From NCBI GenBank assembly GCA_007026445.1, contig VDMD01000008.1, forward strand, positions 1,052,508 through 1,116,507: a stretch of 64,000 nucleotides of DNA, written 5' to 3'. This DNA comes from Schizophyllum amplum. Its lineage: Eukaryota; Basidiomycota; Agaricomycetes; Agaricales; Schizophyllaceae. Both the position numbers and the translations under genes were made by a program. Shown here one piece after another: positions 1-9,038 of the stretch. Below the pieces are notes generated by a model. The model was not told the origin of the DNA, ran no database searches, and saw nothing but the letters and a program-made list of their open reading frames with translations. Numbering within the stretch: the stretch's first letter is position 1; each line of letters opens with the position of its first letter.

Positions 1-179
1 GGGTAACTAACATCATGAAGTATCAATACAAGCTACTACAGAGCCGATTATCATAGGGACCGTCGAAGGCATCATTGCAATGCATGCGCATCATGGCGGT
101 GCCAGTAGCCATGCGAATTTGCCGAGTCGGGCAAATATTCCAAGGCGCTTGCGCTCAGAAGAGCGTCCGCCAGAGCACT

Positions 180-389
180 CTAGTAATTAACAACTACGCC
201 GTTGCACCTGGGACACATAATAGCGTTGGTCGATCGGCACGCATGGGGCAACGTAGTGTAACGTGGGTCGTTGACGTCTTGAATAGGACACCATTCAAGC
301 CCGTCCTGGCCGCAGCGCTGCTCCTCGTAGTACTTGTGCTTCGGCCGCGCCGTGCAATGGGAATAGACGCGTTGTATGGAGTAACACAT
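180..389 (-). CDS. Small Cys-rich protein A (69 aa), cut off from its promoter
   Basis: An intact 69-codon frame starting MCYSIQRVYSHC. Cysteines lie at 2, 12, 26, 34, 51, 59 and 62 and a histidine at 18. The pattern C-x9-C-x5-H-x7-C-x7-C ... C-x2-C is shared with genes B, C and D and looks like a metal-binding fold. There is no signal peptide or membrane segment, so a cytosolic or nuclear protein is likely. The three relatives have a TATA box and a noncoding exon directly upstream. Here those parts lie about 1.75 kb away at 2136-2270, beyond a retroelement that inserted across the start codon and duplicated it. The reading frame survives but probably has no normal transcript. The function is unknown. 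Confidence 0.6.
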   Translation of the reverse strand: MCYSIQRVYSHCTARPKHKYYEEQRCGQDGLEWCPIQDVNDPRYTTLPHACRSTNAIMCPRCNGVVVNY

Positions 390-396
390 CTGTACA

Positions 397-2130
397 GGAG
401 GATGCCTCTTGCTTCCGACCATCATGATCAAAGCGGCCGGTCCAAGCGGCCGGTCGCGGCGAACACGTCGGCACCACGACTCACCTCCTCGTCGCCCGCC
501 CCGTCGCCGCGAAGTACTTCGGTGAACCGGAAAGGCAACCAGACACTCGCGACCGCATCCCGCGGTCTCGATGACACGCGCAACGAAGCTACCCCGACTC
601 CCCCGTCGCCGATCGAGAGTCGGACGACGCGCGCGGAAAACACGACGACAAAGGCTCTTACACCTCCTCACCCGCATATGGAGCACCTCCTCTCGTCACT
701 CGAGAGCGCTCTCGCGGCTGCGGTCATCATGCAGGACACCAATCCGACAACGACCATCTACTCCGACCGCATCCTCCATATCATGGCGGCGCTATCCCGA
801 CGCATCACACCACCCCTCGGCGACGCTTGCTCCCCGTGCACACAAATCCCCACCAAGGCATCCCCCACACCGTTGCAGACCTCGCATCTGTCACTCGACT
901 GTCCTGGACAAGGACGAACTACCTCGTCGGCCTCACCAGAAGCTCGATCACCGGCCCCAGCGCCAGACAAACCTCCCCCTCCTATGATCCCTGCCCCTGT
1001 GCCTATCATGCCGTCTACTCCCCACAAAGACCACACACGTGATCATATACATGGCAAATCACGCACCTCTCCCTCTCGCGTCGCATCCGTCATCCCCTCG
1101 AATCGCTTCACAGTACGCTGGCCTGATGCCGTTGGCCCCGTCAAGCTGAAGCTCAGTCATGAGCAACTCCTCGCGAAACTCAACACCCACTGTCCCGGTC
1201 GTTCCGTCATCTCTGAGTGTCGCTTCGGTGGCCTCAGCTGGACGCCCAACAACAGTCTTGCGGTATTCACATGTGCTCCCTACACGGCCCAACATGCATA
1301 CAGCGAGGCCAAGGATATCATCGAAAGCCTCGTCTCCAGCGCCTCCAACACCCCTGCAAAGGCGCTCATGTCACTGGACACCCCTTGGCACGGTGCAGTC
1401 ATACACGATGTCTTCGCACAAAAAATCCACGTTGCGCATGACGCTCGACGATTCGCTGCCTTCCTGCGCGAGGTCCTGCACACCGATGTCGGCATACGTA
1501 CCACCCACCTCAAGGATGTCCGTTACCTCTGTGCGAAGGGCGACGCGACCTCTGTTGAGCACTGCTCCATTCGGCTTATGTTCGATGATTACGATGCGGC
1601 TACTCGCCTCGTACGACAAGGGATCAACATAGAAGGACAACACTTCAGAGCATCCGTGTATCGCCCCAAGCCCCGCTCCGCCAAGGTCACCGCGTAACAG
1701 AGGCCCCCACCTGATGCACCAACCCCATCTCCTCTACTCTACCACCATCTAACATCCCCGGCAACAGTCGGACCTATCATACACCTCCCCACTGCCGTAG
1801 GCTAAGCGGTCGGGTAATCTGCGATGCTCGGAGCAGGCGAAGACAACGAGTATGGATCGACGGGACTCTCGGCGACTTTCATACCCATTTCACTCTTCCT
1901 CGTGCGACTACCGCTTGACGCGGCTGAGCACTTCAAGGCCCACCACCCAGTTGTCTCTCTCATGGCTATGTCAGCTCAGATGGAGGAGTACGTATCATGG
2001 ACAGCAAAGTATCTTACCCTTAAATGGGCTCTCAGTTATATCTTTGCGTACTCATACATGTAAGAAGTGGAAGGACCACCATAGGTAGCCCCTGCGGTCC
2101 ATAAAATGGATTTCAAAAAAAAAAAAAAAA
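397..2130 (+). mobile_element. LINE-type retroelement with ORF1 only, poly(A) tail and target duplication
   Basis: The element ends in 16 A residues (2115-2130) and is flanked by a direct repeat of 12-14 bp, ACACATCTGTACA, at about 383-396 and 2129-2142. A poly(A) end with a variable-length target duplication is the mark of target-primed non-LTR retrotransposition. The only long frame (402-1697) resembles the ORF1/gag protein of fungal LINEs. There is no reverse transcriptase or endonuclease frame before the tail, so it is a 5'-truncated, internally deleted or non-autonomous copy. The insertion hit the start codon of gene A. Confidence 0.85.
402..1697 (+). CDS. Retroelement ORF1 (gag-like) protein
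   Basis: An open frame of about 431 codons whose first element-internal ATG lies 5 nt after the upstream target duplication. The frame is also open further upstream, but that part is host DNA. The N-terminal half is Pro/Ser/Thr-rich and disordered. The C-terminal half is folded and hydrophobic (FTVRWPDAVGPVKLKLSHEQ onward) and ends in a basic tail. Its layout fits the RNA-binding ORF1 proteins of Agaricomycete LINEs. I see no CCHC knuckle. The frame has no internal stop, which suggests recent insertion. The assignment rests on general resemblance plus the surrounding retroelement hallmarks. Confidence 0.6.
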   Translation: MPLASDHHDQSGRSKRPVAANTSAPRLTSSSPAPSPRSTSVNRKGNQTLATASRGLDDTRNEATPTPPSPIESRTTRAENTTTKALTPPHPHMEHLLSSLESALAAAVIMQDTNPTTTIYSDRILHIMAALSRRITPPLGDACSPCTQIPTKASPTPLQTSHLSLDCPGQGRTTSSASPEARSPAPAPDKPPPPMIPAPVPIMPSTPHKDHTRDHIHGKSRTSPSRVASVIPSNRFTVRWPDAVGPVKLKLSHEQLLAKLNTHCPGRSVISECRFGGLSWTPNNSLAVFTCAPYTAQHAYSEAKDIIESLVSSASNTPAKALMSLDTPWHGAVIHDVFAQKIHVAHDARRFAAFLREVLHTDVGIRTTHLKDVRYLCAKGDATSVEHCSIRLMFDDYDAATRLVRQGINIEGQHFRASVYRPKPRSAKVTA

Positions 2131-2135
2131 CACAT

Positions 2136-2270
2136 CTGTACAACAGCGTCAGCCAGGTCTAAACGGGATGGGCCTCATAGCGGAGGAAACATACAGTGGC
2201 TAGTTTACTCAAGGTGGAAGAAGAGGAATAGGCTGAAAGGTGAGATCGTTTTCCCTTCTTTATATACTCC
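2136..2270 (-). promoter_or_regulatory. Stranded promoter, noncoding exon and 5' intron of gene A
   Basis: On the minus strand there is a TATA box (GTATATAAAG, about 2258-2270), an ATG-free leader, a consensus donor GTATGT at 2194, a GCTGAC branch-like site and the acceptor GTACAG directly before a duplicated ATGTG (2131-2135). The intron is 59 nt. After that ATG the strand now runs into the poly(T) complement of the retroelement tail. Any transcript from here would therefore start a short hybrid frame instead of protein A. Confidence 0.7.
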
Positions 2271-2787
2271 AATGCTAAGCGCCTGAGCGTCATCAATACG
2301 CGCGAACGGGGCCTGGAGGCGCATATGTTCTGCCAGTCATGAACGCATCGATTGACGCGCGTCTATCTCTGACCGACTATTGGTCGCCACACATTGTTGG
2401 GTGTACCATCACTGGCAAAGCGCGGCGAAAGCTGTTAATCGGTACCTGACTCAGTAAAAGCTACTTTCACAAAAGAAGGCAAAACTTACCATGCCGCTAA
2501 CATGCTGAGGGCCATATACGCTTTCTGTAAATACCTTGAGACCGTTTGCGCACCTCGTTGGTCTCAGTTGCTCAACGCAGCGCGGAAGACCATCGGAACA
2601 CCGTCCCCACGCCTGCCGCATGGAAATTTAGAATATATGGATTATTGCAGTGTAAAGCTGCAGCTACGAGAACATCAACGGAATAGACATTGTCGGTCAG
2701 CGCCACTTGCGAATAAAGGTCAAAATTCTGGTCAGCTTCTGTAAGTCTCGTCAGCGGCATCTGGCGCTCAGCGAGGGAGAGGCTCAC
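2271..2787. other. Noncoding stretch between gene A promoter and kinase pseudogene
   Basis: Only short, unsupported frames. I recognise nothing in it. Confidence 0.5.
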
Positions 2788-4941
2788 CTATTGATCAAGA
2801 CCAATGTGCGCAACATACGGGAGGCATTTCCTGCACGTGGGGCTTCCTGCTCCTGCGTTCGGCTCAGGCGGCGCGACAAAAAGGTTGGGACATGTGTCTC
2901 GAGGGTGACGTTCACACATATGACAGCGAACAAGGCGCGTGTACGTATGTCGCTGTCCCGGGAGGCAGCGGAAGGGAAGCTCGTGCTGTGCGCAGATCGT
3001 GACGGATCTCCTAGAGGTGAGGATACGCGGCGGGCCTCGATTAAAATAGCTGGTGATGAGCTCCGCGACGTCCGCGTCGTCGATGCGACTGACATCGGGA
3101 GGCATTCCCGTGGTCGCTGCATCGCAGCAGATCGACGACCATTCATCGCCGTCTTCTGAGGACGGCGGGCAAGCTGGATAAAAGTCGTCTTTGCCAGAGT
3201 ATATCTCGAAGATTGTCAGGGCAAGCGCGTGATAGTCCTCGGCGCAGGACAGCGGCTCCGGATCGACTTCATGCCTGAGCGTCCGCCTCTGCGAGATGAA
3301 TTCGGCTGTTGCCATTGTCGCTACGAATCCATCCCCGACGAGAGAAGCGCAGTCAAAATCAATGAAGCGAAGCGCGCCGTCTGCGCAACGCACCAGATTT
3401 TGGCACTTCAGGTCGCCGTGAACGATTCCTCTGGCGTGAAGGCGGTTGACTAAGTCGCAAAGCTCTTGTATGGCAGCAAGGCGCTCGTCCTTAGCCATGA
3501 TGGAAGCTGGGTCGAATGGTGTCTCTCGAGGCATAACATATCCGACTAAGCTGCCCTTCCTAAAAGCTCGTCATCTGGAAAATGCAGCCTGGCTACATAG
3601 CATTATATAGCAGGTATAGCAGGCATAGCAGAATTGCTTCACTTGCTGTATATAGCACTATGTGACGGGGCCTCGCTACTGTAGCAGGCTGTAGCCCGGC
3701 TGTAGCTGGCATGTAGCAGCCTGTAGCCATCAAAGTTCGAAGGCACGCAGTCGCGGGGAAGCCTGACGTCATGCGAAATATTCATTATTCACGCGCACGA
3801 CCGATTGTCCTTGGATCGTCCTGCTGTGCAGTTCTGCTTGCCCGAGGCTCCTCGTGCGACACAGTACAATATCATGGGTTGTGATTGAGGAATCAGATAG
3901 TATTGGGTCTATACTACAGTAGGCTACGGCTAGGAATACAATGCAGTGGTATTACCCTTCGTGCACAGCCAGCCCGTATGGGAACTCCTTGGGAACTCGT
4001 CGGGGACTCTTGCAAGGTAAGAACTACTCGAGGATCATGAGTATCTGGAACTAGATGGAGAAGCGGTAACGCACCTTCAGGGGATGCCCCGGTACTCGTC
4101 TTCCACTAGCCAGTGACATGGATGTGCGCAGCGGCGCGGACGTAGGGCGGACTCTTCGCTTACACAGCGGGGTACCCACGTGTAGCGGTTGCAGCGCGTC
4201 ACGCCAGCGCGGGTACAGGTGTTGGGGAGGTGGGTGCTGAGACAGCGCGGGCGACGCGAAGCCTTGATGCAGCGCGGACACGGGGCGGCGCGGGTGTAGA
4301 TGGGGGAGGTGAAGATAGCGCGAACGCAATCTGTTGAGGCGCGATGCCTTGAGCAGGCGGCGGGCTCCCGGCGCGCTGAGGCCACGAAATCCGCAAGGTG
4401 GAGGGGCGGTGCGCGCAGCGGCCTTGAGGAGCCGGGGGAAGTTCGTGGTCTGAAGCAAGCCAGGATGGGACTTAGAGAAAATTCTCGTCGTCTTTGACGG
4501 GTGGATCGCTCGGCCCGAAGGTATTTGAAATTTAGGAGATCGGCCATATGCAACATCAACGTTTGGAAATTCTGCTACAGCGGCTACAGCGCTACAGCTG
4601 CTACCGGTCCTATGTAGCTCCATATAAAATGGCTCTGCTATGAAGAGCTATGTGCATAGCTCGTGCTATGGTACCCAAAGACCTTTTCCAGATGGTCCGA
4701 CGATAGGGACAACGCAGGTCCCGGCGTGCAAGCATAACCGTATCTGGCGAAGTATCTCTCCATCTGGTATAGGATCATACCAGCACTTGACGGCGTACGC
4801 GCTAGCATCGACCTTGAACGCCATAACAGTGCGTTTGCTACCCAGTAGGAGTGGGCTGAGAGCACCGCGCTCGAAGGTCGTGAGCTCGATGTCTACGCTC
4901 CATGAGCCAAAGGGGGATGCCAGGTCTGTGAAGTCGTGCAT
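2788..4941 (-). pseudogene. Kinase-like gene with Cys/His tail, split by a DNA transposon
   Basis: Two pieces align end to end with the intact paralog at 9039-10178. The N-terminal piece (4697-4941) starts MHDFTDLASPFGSW and includes the ATP-lysine region AVKCWY. The C-terminal piece (2788-3569) has the catalytic loop VHGDLKCQN and FIDFDCAS in place of DFG. It ends in the tail with CAQHELPFRC, RHTY and CRKC. A 1123-bp element (3572-4694) sits between them. Removing it with one copy of the 2-bp duplication rejoins the frame exactly at the paralog's IxGRA(F/Y)R site. Both pieces are otherwise open, so the disruption is recent. The tail stops at IGLDQ, shorter than in the intact copy. A TATA box lies at 5150-5157. 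Confidence 0.85.
3572..4694. mobile_element. Non-autonomous DNA transposon, 1123 bp, inside the kinase-like gene
   Basis: Perfect 11-bp terminal inverted repeats, CATCTGGAAAA at the left and TTTTCCAGATG at the right, are flanked by a 2-bp duplication (GT at 3570-3571 and 4695-4696). The ends are fixed by the interrupted host frame. Just inside them are clustered subterminal repeats: TGTAGC/TATAGCA motifs at about 3596-3730 and the reverse complement GCTACA/GCTATG at about 4580-4675. The interior is GC-rich and codes for no transposase I can see. A 2-bp duplication excludes hAT (8 bp). Subterminal repeats with 2-bp duplications are reported in CACTA-related groups, but the family is not settled. 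Confidence 0.8.
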
Positions 4942-5689
4942 AGCGGAGGCTGCCGAGCTATGGACAAGTCGAAGGTGAGTGTCAGAAGAGAGATCCACCT
5001 GCCAGCCAGTGGGAAACTCAGAGTCACTAGCGCCGAGTTTGCTTATGTGATACCTTTCTCACGTGTCACAGGCTCTGTTGTCACAGGCTTCGGAATGTTG
5101 CTTTCCGGCGGCGCCGTGTGCACTGTGCTACACCTCCAGCAGGCGCCCACTATATAAGAAGCTTCAATCTTGACGCGTGACGAGTCGTCCGGGCCTCCCG
5201 GTTTGCACAGCTACTCAAGTGAAAGGCAGTGCGGGTTTCGCAGGATGTCGGTGAAATCCGATAGGCGCTGAGCGCTGAGTGCTGATTGGCGGCAGGATTT
5301 TCATTCCCCGTTCAATGGAGTCTGGATTCCGATTCAGGACTTCGGCGCTTTTAAGGCTGGTTTAGCGCTGGTGCAGTGGCATGAGGAGGCTTGAAGCTTG
5401 AGGACTTGACATTGGGAAATTCAGCGCTAAGTATGTTAGCGTTCACGCCTCCAGTCATTCACATCTCATCGCAATCAATCTATCTTCTAGTGTCGAGCTC
5501 CCGAGGGGAGTCCCAGCGCTTTCTCCATTGAGACGCCCACTGTATACGTTTATGAAGCGCCGTGAACGTCTGACTCATCAAGAAGCGTCCATACAGATAG
5601 TCGCGCACGCCATCAGTGCCAGCAGCGCACACCTACGCCACGCAGGACAGCTCAGCACCCAACAAGCGCCGCCACACTTGAGAGAGATC
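4942..5689. other. Divergent promoter region between the split kinase and gene B
   Basis: Contains the minus-strand TATA box TTATATAG at about 5150-5157, some 210 nt upstream of the split kinase start. I see no coding frame that I can support in the rest. Confidence 0.5.
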
Positions 5690-5832
5690 ATAAAAGGCAC
5701 ACAAGCGCGGCTCTGACATGCACATACCGGACGCCTTGGTTATTCACGCTACAATTTTACTCAGCCAAGGTGAATCACATTACCATATTGTGCCATGCTC
5801 TTGGGACTTACAGAGTGTGATCGCGAATGCAG
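5690..5832 (+). promoter_or_regulatory. TATA box, noncoding exon and 5' intron of gene B
   Basis: A TATA-like CATAAAAGG at 5689-5697, then a leader ending CCAAG, then a predicted 63-nt intron (5770-5832, GTGAAT to GCAG) that abuts the ATG. Genes A, C and D have the same layout. An ATG at 5718 falls close to the expected transcription start and may not be transcribed. Confidence 0.6.
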
Positions 5833-6045
5833 ATGTGCTACACATCCATTCGCACCTATAAGAACTGTGCTGCCCAGCCGAAGCATATATATCACGAGGA
5901 TATATGCTGCTCTACCAGCGATGAGCACGTACCCTGCCCATGGCTAAGGAACACCAATCCGCATTACCCGGTGTTGCCTCATTTCCTGAAGGCCACAAAC
6001 TCCATCAACTGCATCTACTGCACCGGGATTCGACCGCGGGAATAA
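5833..6045 (+). CDS. Small Cys-rich protein B (70 aa)
   Basis: Starts MCYTSIRTYKNC. Cysteines lie at 2, 12, 25, 26, 35, 60 and 63 and the histidine at 18, giving the family pattern C-x9-C-x5-H-x7-C-x8-C-x24-C-x2-C. Other conserved parts are the PKHIY segment and the NPHYPVLP segment before the final CxxC. There is no signal peptide. The start is taken at the ATG directly after the predicted splice acceptor, because the relatives start there too. An in-frame ATG two codons upstream falls inside the predicted intron. Nothing truncates the frame, so this looks like a working family member. The biochemical role is unknown. A metal-binding partner of the neighbouring kinase-like proteins is an inference. 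Confidence 0.7.
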   Translation: MCYTSIRTYKNCAAQPKHIYHEDICCSTSDEHVPCPWLRNTNPHYPVLPHFLKATNSINCIYCTGIRPRE

Positions 6046-6771
6046 TTTGGGCAACCGGGAAGTCGATTCTCTGGAATATACACTGCGTAAGCTGTTTTTT
6101 CTTCAGCTTCCGTTTTCCTAAATGGTATACTAATAGATGGTGTTCTTGAAGTAACCATGATGTTCCCTTGATATATATATATATATACCGTCCCATGATC
6201 CTTGCATCTTCTCCGTGCTATATAGCTATGGTCCAGAACTTTGCGGAAAGTTGAACCTTGGCAAATACCGCGCTTCATGTGATTATCACGTGATTTTCCC
6301 GGGGTGTGAGGATCGGCTGTTGCCGACCAACTGACCCTGAGCTGCATCGGATCCTCACCGTTGTTGCCAGGTTGTTGGTGGTCCGACCGATTGAAAGCGA
6401 ATATGTACACTTGCATTTGCAAGTCGAACTTACTGTATGCGATGTCCGCAGGGTGAAAAGCAACTTTAAACCAGAATGAAGCATCGTGCAAGAGCTGCCG
6501 TTGATAACTACATACGCATAAGGCTGCTCAAATGCTGGGCGCGAGCTGTTGTGGATAGGCGGGCCCGGTAACGCGTCTATCACTGCACGGCGCCAGGAGC
6601 CCAGGCGGTCGTTGGGTTGTGAGCCTTCAAGACTCGAGCTGCAAGCCCAGCTTGAGGAAGAAGAAAAAGGCATCGTGCAAGGGAGGAGTTGCGCGCGAAA
6701 CAGGCGCTGCAACGGTGCCTCACTCACGAGGGCTCTGCAGTAGAAGTGTACTGTCAATTAGTCGCGATTGC
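6046..6771. other. Noncoding stretch with an (AT)n microsatellite
   Basis: Holds an AT dinucleotide run at 6171-6187. Frames on both strands are short and show no domain. I recognise nothing else. Confidence 0.5.
6171..6187. repeat. (AT)n microsatellite
   Basis: An uninterrupted alternating AT run of 17 nt. Confidence 0.95.
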
Positions 6772-6975
6772 TCAAGTATACGAAAAGACGTACCACTCAA
6801 GCCTCTCGTGAACGATATACTTGATACACTTGGTGCAAGCGGGAGTGCCACTCCCCTCCTCCATTGCGGGCGGCGCCACAAAAAGTCGAGGGCACGGACG
6901 CGCGAGAGATTGTCAATGGGTGATGTGCGCGGGAGAGTGAGATGTGAAGGTGAGATATGGCAGCGCAGCGTGATG
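6772..6975 (-). pseudogene. Relic of the Cys/His tail of a third kinase-like gene
   Basis: One minus-strand frame reads PCPRLFVAPP followed by PACTKCIKYIVH and ends at a TGA at 6772-6774. This matches PCPNLFVAP ... PACTQCLSYVTH in the intact protein at 9039-10178. The part just upstream (LRCHISPSHLTLP) matches the intact LRC ... HTYSRL segment but is in another frame, with a stop between the two. The kinase core is missing. The relic lies between small genes B and C, just where a kinase copy would be expected in the alternating array. Confidence 0.7.
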
Positions 6976-7310
6976 CTGGCGTTCGTACCGTACTGGTCTC
7001 TTGCCGAGGCGCCGAGCATACAGGCTGCTTGTTGCGTACCGACACGCCAGTGAGCTATTTCGTTCGCTTTGCGTTCGCTCCCCATCTTCACCCCGTTAGA
7101 TAGATAAGAGATGATATCTCATGATCGGACCAGAAAGTAGTATACAGCTGTAACGTAGAGGGCACTGTAACTATCAAAGATATTCATGGCTTGAAATGAG
7201 AGCACTTGGCACGAGGTCGGGCAAGCGAAAAGACCGCTGAGGCGGGTCTGCCTACGACTGCGTGAGCGCTACGTGATAACATAGTAGACCTGATCTACGT
7301 ACAAGCCAAA
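6976..7310. other. Noncoding stretch
   Basis: I see no supported feature. It may hold further decayed sequence of the third kinase copy, but I could not align it. Confidence 0.4.
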
Positions 7311-7526
7311 TCACGTGTACTTGCGTGGCTTGATGTCTGTGCAGGTGGGACAGTTGACACGGGTTCGCGCCGACTTCACGGTGCTTGGCAGCACCTGGTA
7401 GTGAGGGCAGCCAGCATTGACGACAGGGCACCATTCACGAGTCTGGCGGCAGCAGATATCCTGGTAGAATATATGCTTAGGCGAAGCCGTGCAGTGCATA
7501 AACGCGCGAATGGAGGTGCAACACAT
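7311..7526 (-). CDS. Small Cys-rich protein C (71 aa)
   Basis: Starts MCCTSIRAFMHC. Cysteines lie at 2, 3, 12, 25, 26, 33, 40, 59 and 62 and the histidine at 18. The core TASPKHIFYQDICC is close to PKHIYHEDICC in B. It ends in the CPTC motif and a basic PRKYT tail. The start codon follows a predicted acceptor TTCCAG directly, as in its relatives, and the 48-nt intron has a CTCAC branch-like site. No signal peptide or membrane segment is present. The frame is intact with its promoter in place, so expression is plausible. The function is unknown, and the family assignment rests on the shared Cys/His spacing and gene layout. Confidence 0.7.
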   Translation of the reverse strand: MCCTSIRAFMHCTASPKHIFYQDICCRQTREWCPVVNAGCPHYQVLPSTVKSARTRVNCPTCTDIKPRKYT

Positions 7527-7691
7527 CTGGAAGGGTATGAGTGAGCGTCGGACGCTGAGAATATGGATTTATACCTTGGGTATGTAAGAAGTGCGGTCGT
7601 TGAAAGTTCTTTACACGATATGGTCTTTGGATGGGAAGGCAGAAGATAGGCTGGGGATCGTCCGTACTTATCTGGTGGCATTTTATATGTC
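7527..7691 (-). promoter_or_regulatory. TATA box, noncoding exon and 5' intron of gene C
   Basis: The minus strand has CATATAAAA at about 7681-7690, an ATG-free leader ending CCAAG, then a 48-nt intron (7527-7574, GTATAA to CCAG) abutting the start codon. Confidence 0.65.
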
Positions 7692-8856
7692 ACTACCAAG
7701 CGTGGCGTGCGAGCAAGGAGGATGGCTTGGCTCTCAGTTGACTCGAGTACACAACAGACGCGCGCTTCGGTCCTGTTGTCCTGACTCATGGAATATGCGC
7801 TCACAGTGCGTGCGCCTCGCTGTAATCTTTAGATTGAAGGACCCTGGGGTCCGCCATGATTCGAAGGAGGGTATACGGGGATTGCACGAGAATGGAAAAA
7901 GGGGCGTCACGTACCTAAACATCGTTCTGTAAACGAGCAATGATATGGTTCCCGTTGTGGGCGTAAGAATCCCGCGAACACGCGACAACCTCAACCAAAC
8001 CCCAAGCCGCCATCGATGTGGTCGTACTGCGTGTAGACTAGTCCACGATTAAGGCATCACGGGCGAACTGGGCCAGGAATGGACGTAGAGTAGCCGGGCT
8101 TCCGATACGCTATCAGTACGTCTTCAACTAAGCGCTGGGAAATCTGACGCACCTGATATTGCCCAAACTCGCTCCTTTTCGAAGAGCTGGCCCGTCAGTC
8201 AAATTAGACGGGCTATGCTCTTCTAAGGGGTTGATTGGGGCTTCAGATCCGTTAGAAAGGTAGCCCTCCAGGTGCGCGTCCACGAATTGGTAGGTCGATG
8301 CGGATGACGGTCATATTAGAGAATGCGAGAGTTCAGACACACCTTCCGACGTTAGCATTTGCATTACTTATGTGGCCCAGTATTCACCACAAGCTTTTCC
8401 GCTCATACAGAACATCGTCAGGCGCACCGGTTTACGAGACTAGGCAGGAGGTTGGTAAACAGAGGCAGGGGGCGGCCCGAGTCCTCCGAAGCTCCAGATA
8501 CACACACGTGTCGTCTGGCCAAATATTTACTCAACTATACTTACTCGCTCCGAATCCCCCGCGGACGTTACGCGTTAATATATGGACTTGGTTGCACACA
8601 GGTACTTATGAAGATTAGTCAGTAAACGCTCATTTTTGGCTTATGGCGGTTCTGCAACTGAGCTTCAGTACTTGATACTCCGCCGCATCGACTCAGGACT
8701 GGAACAGCCTCTTTCTGACTAAAGTGAGTATGGCCGGGGCGCTACAAATCCTGACTGAATACAAGCGTTAGCAATATGCCTTTTGACCGGTGCAAGCCAA
8801 TTTGGGCTATACTTTCTTGTGTAGCTGTGAGTCTGCCTTCCACGGCACGCTAGCTA
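7692..8856. other. Noncoding stretch of about 1.2 kb
   Basis: No frame with a recognisable domain on either strand. No terminal repeats or target duplications were found by eye. Confidence 0.4.
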
Positions 8857-8864
8857 CTTATAAA
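8857..8864 (+). promoter_or_regulatory. TATA box of the intact kinase-like gene
   Basis: CTTATAAA, about 175 nt before the start codon. The split paralog has a TATA box at a comparable distance. Confidence 0.55.
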
Positions 8865-9038
8865 CCGCGGCGCTTGGTGTGCATTTGTTCCCACAGCACC
8901 GCTACTTACACTTCCAGGAAGCGCTTAGCAGTCTGACGTAATCCGGAATCTCCGCGACGACTTCCCACAGCCCACTCTCCTTCAGCGCTCACTTCTCTCT
9001 GAGCGCTACACGCCTCGTCGACGCAACTCACATTCCTG

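Noticed and set aside
75..401. 5' part of the long plus-strand frame that continues into the retroelement ORF1
   Set aside because: It lies outside the target duplication, in host DNA antisense to gene A, so it is open by chance.
4051..4623. Several long frames inside the transposon that splits the kinase
   Set aside because: They are low-complexity, caused by GC-rich CAGCGCGG-type sequence, with no transposase motif.
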